Assembly: GCF_040702505.1 (NCBI RefSeq) | Contig: NZ_JBFBLC010000002.1 | Span: 682,001 to 746,000 of the forward strand | Source: Terrabacter sp040702505 | Lineage (GTDB): Bacteria; Actinomycetota; Actinomycetes; Actinomycetales; Dermatophilaceae | DNA length: 64,000 bases | Reading direction: 5' to 3' | Part shown: positions 7,880 through 14,545 of the stretch, in pieces | Layout of the letters: every line of letters begins with the position of its first letter | Position numbering within the stretch: the first letter of the stretch is position 1 | Translations under genes and position numbers: made by a program | The notes under the pieces: model-generated | The model's database searches: none | The model's input: the letters and a program-made list of their open reading frames with translations, nothing else | What the model was told of the DNA's origin: nothing

Positions 7880-7885
7880 TAGATT
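7880..7885 (+). promoter_or_regulatory. Leaderless -10 box for the PIG-L deacetylase
   Basis: TAGATT, then 6 nt, then ATG at 7892. Confidence 0.55.
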
Positions 7886-7891
7886 CGGGGC

Positions 7892-8623
7892 ATGACCGAG
7901 CAACCGAGCCTGGAGCCCCTGGACGAGAGCACCTTCGAGACGGTGCTCTGCGTCGTCGCGCACCCCGACGACCTGGAGTACGGCGTGGCCGCGGCCGTGG
8001 ACCGCTGGGTGCGCGCCGGCAAGACGGTCACCTACCTGCTGGCCACGCGCGGCGAGGCGGGCATCGAGACCATGCCGCCGGCCGAGGCCGGGCCGCTGCG
8101 CGAGCAGGAGGAGCGCGACGGCGCGGCCCGGGTCGGGGTCGAGGTGGTCGAGTTCCTCGACGGCTTCCACGACGGGGTGGTCGAGCACGGGCTGGCGCTG
8201 CGCAAGGGCATCGCCCGCGAGATCCGGCGGCGCCGGCCCGACCTGCTCGTCACGGTGACGTACGCCGACCGCTTCCCCGGGGGCATGGCCAACCAGGCCG
8301 ACCACCGGGCCGTCGGGCTCGCCGTCGTCGACGCCAAGGCGGACGCGGGCAACCGGTGGATCTTCCCCGAGCTCGTCGAGGAGGGCCACGAGCCGTGGCA
8401 GGTGGCGCACGTGCTCGTCTGCGCCGACCCCGAGCCGACGCACTTCGTCGACGTCTCCGAGCACTTCGACGCCGCGGTCGCCTCGCTGTCGGCCCACGAC
8501 GCCTACCTGGCCGCTCTCGGCTCCCACTATCCCGAGCCGGCCGAGCTGCTCGCTCAGATCCTCGGCGGGCCGGCCGAGGTGACCGGGGTGCCCTACGCGG
8601 TGACCGGCAGGGTCATCGGCTGA
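7892..8623 (+). CDS. PIG-L family deacetylase
   Basis: A 243-aa zinc-dependent N-acetyl-hydrolase of the GlcNAc-PI de-N-acetylase (PIG-L/LmbE) family. The N-terminal metal motif AHPDDLEYG (about 27-35) supplies His and two Asp. LLATRGEAG and the downstream NQADHRAVG (about 133-141) provide the second His and substrate loop. Actinobacterial members include MshB (mycothiol synthesis) and Mca (mycothiol S-conjugate amidase). This copy is shorter than both (they are near 290-300 aa) and lacks an obvious longer C-terminal part, so I leave the substrate open. No neighbouring mycothiol gene is present. Confidence 0.88.
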   Translation: MTEQPSLEPLDESTFETVLCVVAHPDDLEYGVAAAVDRWVRAGKTVTYLLATRGEAGIETMPPAEAGPLREQEERDGAARVGVEVVEFLDGFHDGVVEHGLALRKGIAREIRRRRPDLLVTVTYADRFPGGMANQADHRAVGLAVVDAKADAGNRWIFPELVEEGHEPWQVAHVLVCADPEPTHFVDVSEHFDAAVASLSAHDAYLAALGSHYPEPAELLAQILGGPAEVTGVPYAVTGRVIG

Positions 8624-8656
8624 CGCCTGCCCTCGGGCGTCCAGCGGTCGGCCGGC

Positions 8657-9859
8657 TCAGGAACCGAGGACCGACCGGTAGACCTCGAGGGTGCGGTCGC
8701 CGATGGACGCCCACGAGAACGAGTCGACCGCGCGCTGCCGACCGGCCTGTCCGAAGGCGCGCGCCCGCTCGACGTCCGAGACGGCGTCGGTGAGCGCGGC
8801 CGCGAGGTCAGCGACGAAGCGGTCGGGGTCGACGGGTGTTCCCGTGCCGTCCTGGACCTGCTCGATCGGCACGAGCCAGCCGGTCTCGCCGTCGACGACG
8901 ACCTCGGGGATGCCTCCCGTCGCCGTCGCGACGACGGGCAGCTCGCACGCCATCGCCTCGAGATTGACGATGCCGAGCGGCTCGTAGACGGAGGGGCAGG
9001 CGAACACGGTCCCGTGGCTGAGCAGCGCCACGACCTCGTTGCGGGGCAGCATGTCTGGGATCCACACGACGCCCTGGCGCTGCTGGCGCAGCTCGCCCAT
9101 GAGCCCCTCGACCTCCGCGAGGATCTCGGGCGTGTCCGGGGCGCCGGCGCAGAGCACGAGCTGGACGTCGGGCGGCAGCTGCGCACACGCGCGCAGCAGG
9201 TAGGGCAGGCCCTTCTGGCGGGTGATGCGCCCGACGAAGACGACCGACGGCCGGTCGGGGTCGACCCCGTGGCGGCGGACGGTGTCGGTGGCCTCGGCGG
9301 AGCGGTCCGGCGACCACAGCTGCGCGTCGATCCCGTTGTGCACCACGTGAACTCGCGTGGGGTCCAGGGACGGGTAGCTGCGGAGGATGTCCTCGCGCAT
9401 ACCGGCACTGACGGCGACCACCGCCGCAGCGGACTCGTAGGCCGTGCGCTCGGCCCACGAGGACACCCGGTAGCCGCCGCCGAGCTGCTCCGCCTTCCAG
9501 GGCCGCATCGGCTCGAGCGAGTGCGCGGTCACGACGTGCGGCATGCCGCCGAGGAGGGAGGCGAGGTGCCCGGCCATGTTGGCGTACCAGGTGTGCGAGT
9601 GCACGAGGTCGGCCCCCACGCAGTCCCCCGCCATCGTGACGTCGACACCGAGGGTCTGCAGGGCCGCGTTGCCGCCGGCGAGCTCGGGCAGGTCGGCGTA
9701 TGCCGTCGTGCCGGGCTCGTCACGCGGGCCACCGAAGCAGCGCACCCTGACGTCGAGGTCGCCGCGCGCCCGCAGAGCCCGCACCAGCTCGGCCACGTGG
9801 ACGCCGGCACCTCCGTAGATGGCCGGCGGGTACTCCTTGCTGAGGATGTCGACGCGCAC
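8657..9859 (-). CDS. glgA: Glycogen synthase, actinobacterial GT4 type
   Basis: A 400-aa GT-B glycosyltransferase of family GT4. The N-terminal donor/acceptor loop KEYPPAIYGGAGVHVAELV (about 8-26), DLVHSHTWYANMAG and the E-x7-E segment YEPLGIVNLEAMA (about 291-303) are visible, followed by TGGIPEVVVDGETGWLVP. The actinobacterial type is known as ADP-glucose glycogen synthase, or in mycobacteria as the maltose-1-phosphate-forming GlgM; sequence alone does not separate these. It is divergently encoded from glgC, which supplies ADP-glucose, with 117 bp between starts, the standard actinobacterial arrangement. The GTG start at 9857-9859 is preceded by TAGGGT and 6 nt. Confidence 0.94.
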   Translation of the reverse strand: MRVDILSKEYPPAIYGGAGVHVAELVRALRARGDLDVRVRCFGGPRDEPGTTAYADLPELAGGNAALQTLGVDVTMAGDCVGADLVHSHTWYANMAGHLASLLGGMPHVVTAHSLEPMRPWKAEQLGGGYRVSSWAERTAYESAAAVVAVSAGMREDILRSYPSLDPTRVHVVHNGIDAQLWSPDRSAEATDTVRRHGVDPDRPSVVFVGRITRQKGLPYLLRACAQLPPDVQLVLCAGAPDTPEILAEVEGLMGELRQQRQGVVWIPDMLPRNEVVALLSHGTVFACPSVYEPLGIVNLEAMACELPVVATATGGIPEVVVDGETGWLVPIEQVQDGTGTPVDPDRFVADLAAALTDAVSDVERARAFGQAGRQRAVDSFSWASIGDRTLEVYRSVLGS

Positions 9860-9865
9860 GGGTCG

Positions 9866-9871
9866 ACCCTA
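9866..9871 (-). promoter_or_regulatory. Leaderless -10 box for glgA
   Basis: TAGGGT on the minus strand, 6 nt before GTG at 9859. Confidence 0.55.
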
Positions 9872-9963
9872 GTGCCGCGCGGCCGCGGCCACCGGCCGAA
9901 GACCCGCTGGTGAACGTCTGTCCACGTTGCGCGCCGAGGCCGCCCCAGCGGCGACCGCTGCCC

Positions 9964-9969
9964 TAGGGT
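9964..9969 (+). promoter_or_regulatory. Leaderless -10 box for glgC
   Basis: TAGGGT, then 7 nt, then ATG at 9977. This supports ATG 9977 over the GTG at 9968, which would overlap the box. Confidence 0.55.
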
Positions 9970-9976
9970 GGCGTGC

Positions 9977-11233
9977 ATGGCCCGACGAAGCCCAGCAGCT
10001 GGTCCGAAAGTCCTCGCGATCGTGCTCGCCGGCGGGGAGGGCAAGAGGTTGATGCCGCTCACCGCCGACCGGGCCAAACCGGCCGTGCCGTTCGCCGGCA
10101 TCTACCGGCTCATCGACCTGGCGCTGTCCAACGTCGTCAACTCCGGCTACCTGCAGGTCGTCGTGCTGACGCAGTACAAGTCGCACAGCCTCGACGCGCA
10201 CGTGACGAAGACGTGGCGCATGTCGACGCTCCTCGGCAACTACGTGACCACCGTGCCGGCGCAGCAGCGCGTCGACAAGAACTGGTACCTCGGCAGCGCC
10301 GACGCGATCTACCAGAGCCTCAACCTGATCCACGACGAGCGGCCCGACATCGTCGTGGTCGTCGGCGCCGACCACGTCTACCGCATGGACTTCAGCGCCA
10401 TGGTCGAGCAGCACATCGAGTCGGGCGCCGCGTGCACCGTCGCCGCGATCCGCCAGCCGATCTCGCTCGCCAACCAGTTCGGGGTCATCGAGGTCGACGA
10501 CCGCGACCCGTCGAAGATCGCCGCGTTCCTCGAGAAGCCGAGCGACCCCAAGGGGCTGCCCGACAACCCCGACGAGGTGCTCGCCTCGATGGGCAACTAC
10601 GTCTTCACCGCCTCGGCCCTCGAGGTGGCCGTCAGCGCCGACCGCGAGACCGACTCGAACCACGACATGGGCGGCGACATCGTGCCCTGGTTCGTCGCGC
10701 GCGGCGAGGCCGGCGTCTACGACTTCAAGGACAACGAGGTGCCCGGCGCCACCGACCGCGACCGCGGCTACTGGCGCGACGTCGGCACCATCGAGTCCTA
10801 CTACGACGCCCACATGGACCTCATCTCGATCCACCCGGTCTTCAACCTCTACAACTACGAGTGGCCGATCTACACCAGCCACAGCCCCTACCCGCCGGCG
10901 AAGTTCGTCCACGGCAGCGGCGACCGCATCGGCGAGGCGCTCAACTCGGCCGTCTCCCCGGGGGTCGTCGTCTCGGGCGCCCACATCTACGCGTCCGTGC
11001 TCTCACCGCTCGTCAGGGTGCACTCCTACGCGAGCATCCAGGGCTCGGTGCTGCTCGACGGCGTCGAGGTGCACCGGCACGCCCAGATCCGGCGCGCCAT
11101 CCTCGACAAGAACGTCGTCGTCCCCGAGGGGTGCCAGATCGGCATCGACCACGAGCACGACCGCGCCAGAGGGCTGCACGTCACCGAGACCGGCATCGTC
11201 GTCGTCGGCAAGGGCCAGGTCGTCACCCGATGA
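9977..11233 (+). CDS. glgC: Glucose-1-phosphate adenylyltransferase (ADP-glucose pyrophosphorylase)
   Basis: A 418-aa enzyme making ADP-glucose from ATP and glucose-1-phosphate for glycogen synthesis. The nucleotidyltransferase loop AGGEGKRLMPLTADRAKP (about 18-35), YRLIDLALSNVVNSG, WYLGSADAIYQSL and the catalytic VVVGADHVYRMD segment are present. EKPSDPKG and YWRDVGTIESYYDAH follow. The C-terminal third (about 300-418) is the left-handed beta-helix with hexapeptide-like repeats (SGAHIYASVLSPLVRVHSYA). The N-terminal Arg-rich segment fits the allosteric site of the family. It ends in an ATGA overlap with the oxidoreductase gene. The start is set by the leaderless box. Confidence 0.95.
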   Translation: MARRSPAAGPKVLAIVLAGGEGKRLMPLTADRAKPAVPFAGIYRLIDLALSNVVNSGYLQVVVLTQYKSHSLDAHVTKTWRMSTLLGNYVTTVPAQQRVDKNWYLGSADAIYQSLNLIHDERPDIVVVVGADHVYRMDFSAMVEQHIESGAACTVAAIRQPISLANQFGVIEVDDRDPSKIAAFLEKPSDPKGLPDNPDEVLASMGNYVFTASALEVAVSADRETDSNHDMGGDIVPWFVARGEAGVYDFKDNEVPGATDRDRGYWRDVGTIESYYDAHMDLISIHPVFNLYNYEWPIYTSHSPYPPAKFVHGSGDRIGEALNSAVSPGVVVSGAHIYASVLSPLVRVHSYASIQGSVLLDGVEVHRHAQIRRAILDKNVVVPEGCQIGIDHEHDRARGLHVTETGIVVVGKGQVVTR

Positions 11234-12132
11234 GCGCTGGTGCGGACGCGCCGGTGCAGGCCCCGGCCACCGGCCCGCTGCCGGCGAGCGCCGCAGACCC
11301 GCGCCCGGCGCGAGTCGGCGTGCAGGTCCCGCCGCAGCACGCGACGTGGGCCCAGATCCGCCGCACCGCAGCGACGCTCGAGGAGATGGGCGTCGACCTG
11401 CTCCTCTCGTGGGATCACTTCTTCCCGCTCAGCGGCGATCGCGGTGGGATGCACTTCGAGTGCTGGACGATGCTCGGCGCCTGGGCCGAGTCGACCGAGT
11501 CGGTCGAGTTCGGCGCCCTCGTCACGTGCAACAGCTACCGCAACCCGAACCTGCTCGCCGACATGGCGCGCACCGTCGACCACATGAGCGGCGGCCGACT
11601 CGTCCTCGGCATCGGATCAGGATGGGCGCAGCTCGACTACGACGAGTACGGCTACGAGTTCGGCACGGCCGGCGGCCGCCTCGACGACCTCGCCCGCGAC
11701 CTGCCCGTCATCCGTGACCGGTGGACGCGGCTCAACCCGCCGCCCACCCGGGACATCCCGATCCTCATCGGCGGAGGCGGTGAGAGGAAGACGCTGCGGA
11801 TCGTCGCCGAGCACGCCGCCATCTGGCACGGCTTCGGAGACCCTGCGGAGATTGCCCACAAGCACCGGGTCCTCGACGACTGGTGCGCCCGCCGAGGCCG
11901 CGACCCGCTCGAGATCGAGCGGTCCGCCGGGGTCGCCTTCGTGCCGGGCCGCAACCCCGACCAGCGCGGTGACTACGCGAGCAACGCCGAGCAGCTGCAC
12001 GCCATCGGCACCCGGCTCTTCACCGCCAGCGTCGCCGCCGCCGACCCGGACCTCGGCCGTGTCCGCGACCTGCTGCACTGGCGCGACGAGGTCAACGCCC
12101 GCCCTGCTCAGACGCCTGCCGAACCCGGCTGA
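11230..12132 (+). CDS. LLM-class F420-dependent oxidoreductase
   Basis: A 300-aa luciferase-like (LLM) flavin/F420 oxidoreductase, TIM-barrel fold. ATG at 11230 overlaps the glgC stop (ATGA), so it is translationally coupled. After a Pro/Ala-rich leader (1-32), RVGVQVPPQHATWAQIRRTA begins the barrel. LLLSWDHFFPLSGDRGGMHF, ALVTCNSYRNPNLLADMART and GIGSGWAQLDYDEYGYEFG are family landmarks, and DIPILIGGGGERKTLRIVA is the cofactor phosphate region. Related actinobacterial enzymes use F420 or FMN; the substrate is unknown. A link to glycogen metabolism is suggested only by coupling with glgC and could be incidental. It is followed by 131 bp of intergenic DNA. Confidence 0.88.
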   Translation: MSAGADAPVQAPATGPLPASAADPRPARVGVQVPPQHATWAQIRRTAATLEEMGVDLLLSWDHFFPLSGDRGGMHFECWTMLGAWAESTESVEFGALVTCNSYRNPNLLADMARTVDHMSGGRLVLGIGSGWAQLDYDEYGYEFGTAGGRLDDLARDLPVIRDRWTRLNPPPTRDIPILIGGGGERKTLRIVAEHAAIWHGFGDPAEIAHKHRVLDDWCARRGRDPLEIERSAGVAFVPGRNPDQRGDYASNAEQLHAIGTRLFTASVAAADPDLGRVRDLLHWRDEVNARPAQTPAEPG

Positions 12133-12181
12133 GCGCCGGCCGACCGACCCGAGACGGCACGCGGGCGCCCGAGGGGCGAGA

Positions 12182-12220
12182 CGGCATACGTCCTCGGGTC
12201 GCGACGCGCGCCGTATGCCG
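12182..12220. repeat. Inverted pair of the CGGCATAC/GTATGCCG octamer upstream of serB
   Basis: CGGCATAC at 12182-12189 and GTATGCCG at 12213-12220 form a perfect 8-bp inverted repeat with a 23-nt spacer. It lies 32 bp upstream of the TACCCT box of serB. Confidence 0.6.
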
Positions 12221-12251
12221 GAAGGTGCGTCGGGAGCGAGCGCTCCCTCAC

Positions 12252-12257
12252 TACCCT
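12252..12257 (+). promoter_or_regulatory. Leaderless -10 box for serB
   Basis: TACCCT, then 6 nt, then GTG at 12264. Confidence 0.55.
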
Positions 12258-12263
12258 GACCGG

Positions 12264-13520
12264 GTGACCGACGCCAGCCCCGACGACCATCCCGACACGA
12301 CGGACCTGCGCACGCTCAGCGTCACCGTGACCGGTGACGACCGCCCCGGTGTCACCGGGACGCTGCTCGGGGCGCTGTCCGGCTACGGGGCCGAGGTCCT
12401 CGACATCCAGCAGGTCGCCGTCCAGGGCCACCTGACGCTGACGGTGCTGCTGCGCCCCGGCGACCAGGTCGAGCAGCTGCGCGACGCTGCGGCCGTGGCC
12501 GCCCACCGGCTCGGGGTGACGCTGACCGTCGTCGAAGGGCACGGCGACAACGCCCGCTCCCGGCAGGGGCGAGCGGCGGTCGTGGTCCTCGGCGCTCCCC
12601 TGCGCGCGAGCGCCGTCTCTCGCGTCACGTCACGGATCGCCGAGCACGGCGCCAACATCGACCGCATCCGCCGGCTCTCCCGCTACCCCGTGACCACGGT
12701 CGAGTTCGACATCTCGGGCGCCGACGTGCCGTCACTGCGGACCGAGCTGGCGCTCGTCTCGACGTCGGAGGGCATCGACATCGCCGTGGCGCCGGGCGGC
12801 CTCGCCCGCCGAGGACGGCGGCTCGTCGTGCTCGACGTCGACTCCACGCTGATCCAGCAGGAGGTCATCGAGCTGCTCGCCGCGCACTGCGGCCGCGAGG
12901 CCGAGGTCGCCGAGGTCACCGCGCGGGCCATGGCAGGCGAGCTCGACTTCGAGGAGTCGCTGCGCGCGCGGGTCGCCACCCTGGCGGGCCTGCCGGCGAG
13001 CGTCCTCGAGGAGGTGCGCGAGGCGGTACAGCTCACGCCCGGCGCTCGCACGCTCGTGCGCACGCTCAAGCGGCTCGGCTTCACCGTCGGCCTCGTCAGC
13101 GGCGGGTTCATCGAGATCGTCGGGTCGCTCGCCGAGGACCTCGGCATCGACCACGCCCGCGCCAACCGGCTCGAGATCGCGGATGGCCGCCTCACGGGGC
13201 GTGTCGTCGGTGACGTCGTCGACCGCGCGGGGAAGGCACGTGCGCTGCGGGAGTTCGCCGAGCAGGAGGGGCTGCCGCTCAGCCGCACGGTCGCCATCGG
13301 CGACGGCGCCAACGACCTCGACATGCTCGACCTCGCCGGCCTCGGGGTCGCCTTCAACGCCAAGCCCGTCGTGCAGGAGCAGGCCCAGACCTCCGTCAAC
13401 GTGCCGTACCTCGACTCGGTGCTCTACCTGCTCGGCATCTCGCGCGACGAGATCGAGCAGGCGGATCTGGACGACGGCACGCCGACACAGGCTCCGCCGG
13501 TCCCACGCAGCCCTCACTAG
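12264..13520 (+). CDS. serB: Phosphoserine phosphatase with N-terminal ACT domains
   Basis: A 418-aa SerB2-type enzyme that hydrolyses O-phosphoserine, the last step of serine synthesis. The N-terminal half holds two ACT-like regulatory domains (about 10-90 with SVTVTGDDRPGVTGTLLGAL, and about 95-175). The HAD domain follows: motif I LDVDSTLIQQEVIELLA (about 190-206), motif II GLVSGGFIEIVG and motif IV AIGDGANDLDMLDLAG. Length and two-ACT design match the actinobacterial SerB2 group, which is inhibited by serine through ACT. The start is GTG at 12264, given by the leaderless box; an upstream GTG in frame has no signals. cphB follows after 9 bp but has its own -10 box. Confidence 0.93.
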   Translation: MTDASPDDHPDTTDLRTLSVTVTGDDRPGVTGTLLGALSGYGAEVLDIQQVAVQGHLTLTVLLRPGDQVEQLRDAAAVAAHRLGVTLTVVEGHGDNARSRQGRAAVVVLGAPLRASAVSRVTSRIAEHGANIDRIRRLSRYPVTTVEFDISGADVPSLRTELALVSTSEGIDIAVAPGGLARRGRRLVVLDVDSTLIQQEVIELLAAHCGREAEVAEVTARAMAGELDFEESLRARVATLAGLPASVLEEVREAVQLTPGARTLVRTLKRLGFTVGLVSGGFIEIVGSLAEDLGIDHARANRLEIADGRLTGRVVGDVVDRAGKARALREFAEQEGLPLSRTVAIGDGANDLDMLDLAGLGVAFNAKPVVQEQAQTSVNVPYLDSVLYLLGISRDEIEQADLDDGTPTQAPPVPRSPH

Positions 13521-13523
13521 GCT
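13518..13523 (+). promoter_or_regulatory. Leaderless -10 box for cphB
   Basis: TAGGCT overlaps the serB stop codon (TAG), then 6 nt, then ATG at 13530. Confidence 0.5.
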
Positions 13524-13529
13524 GGCGCG

Positions 13530-14462
13530 ATGCAGACCCTGGACCCCTCGCCCGATCCCTCCGGCGCGGGCTCCGCTCCCTCGGGCGAGGTCCGCCGCAC
13601 CGTGCTTGTCATCGGTGGCGCCGAGGACCGCATCGGGCGCTCGGTCGTGCTCAAGCGGTTCGTCCGGCTCGCCGGTGGGCACCGCGGGCACATCGTGCTC
13701 ATCCCGACCGCCTCCTCCTTCGCCGGCGAGGTCTCCGAGTCCTACCGCGACGTCTTCACCCGGCTCCGCGGCGGCGACATGACGGTCGTGCACCCCGAGA
13801 CGAGGCGCGACGCCGACGACCCCGACATGGTGGCTGCGCTCGACGCCGCGACCGGCGTCTTCCTCACCGGCGGCAGCCAGGTCAAGCTCGCCCAGAACAT
13901 CGTCGGCACCCCGGTGGGTGACGCCGTCGTGCGGGCCTACCAGCGCGGCGCCGTCGTCGCCGGCACGTCCGCGGGCGCCTCCATCATGAGCCGGTTCATG
14001 ATCTCCCTCGGCGAGGAGGGCCTGACGCCCCGCCAGCGCGCCAGCCAGGTCTCCGCCGGCCTCGGCCTCGTCGAGGACGTCATCATCGACCAGCACTTCG
14101 ACCAGCGCGGACGCTACGGGCGCCTCATGTCCATGGTCGCCGCCTCCCCCAACCTGCTCGGCATGGGCATCGACGAGAACACCGCCGGCGAGATCCGCGA
14201 CGGGCGCACGATGTCGGTCATCGGCGCCGGGTCGATCTTCATCGTCAACGCGCGCAACGCCATCACCGATGCGCCCGACGCACGCCGCGGCGCCCCGCTG
14301 CTCGTCTCGGGCGCGGTGGTGCACTCGCTGCCCACGGGCAGTACCTTCGACCTCGACCACGTCGAGCTGACCGCCTTCGTCGAACGCCACCCGGACGTCG
14401 AGGGCGCCGTCGTCCCGGCCAAGGTCCGGGCGGCGGCCTCTGCGAGCACCCCCGCCCGCTGA
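13530..14462 (+). CDS. cphB: Cyanophycinase
   Basis: A 310-aa serine-type exopeptidase (family S51) that cleaves cyanophycin into beta-Asp-Arg dipeptides. After a disordered leader (1-22), LVIGGAEDRIGRSVVLKRFV (25-50 region) starts the class I glutaminase-like fold. The nucleophile elbow GTSAGASIMSR lies at about 146-156. FLTGGSQVKLAQNIVG and EDVIIDQHFDQRGRYGRLMS are the other family landmarks, the last giving the His/Gln cluster. It is followed by 83 bp and then cphA on the same strand, so synthesis and degradation genes are adjacent. Localisation should be cytoplasmic, since no signal peptide is present. Confidence 0.93.
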   Translation: MQTLDPSPDPSGAGSAPSGEVRRTVLVIGGAEDRIGRSVVLKRFVRLAGGHRGHIVLIPTASSFAGEVSESYRDVFTRLRGGDMTVVHPETRRDADDPDMVAALDAATGVFLTGGSQVKLAQNIVGTPVGDAVVRAYQRGAVVAGTSAGASIMSRFMISLGEEGLTPRQRASQVSAGLGLVEDVIIDQHFDQRGRYGRLMSMVAASPNLLGMGIDENTAGEIRDGRTMSVIGAGSIFIVNARNAITDAPDARRGAPLLVSGAVVHSLPTGSTFDLDHVELTAFVERHPDVEGAVVPAKVRAAASASTPAR

Positions 14463-14545
14463 GCCCGTCCGCCCGCCACAGAGCAGCACCGCCCGAGGGG
14501 ACGCGCCGCCCGGCGTCCCCCGAGCGTTTCCGTAGGAGGAGACCC

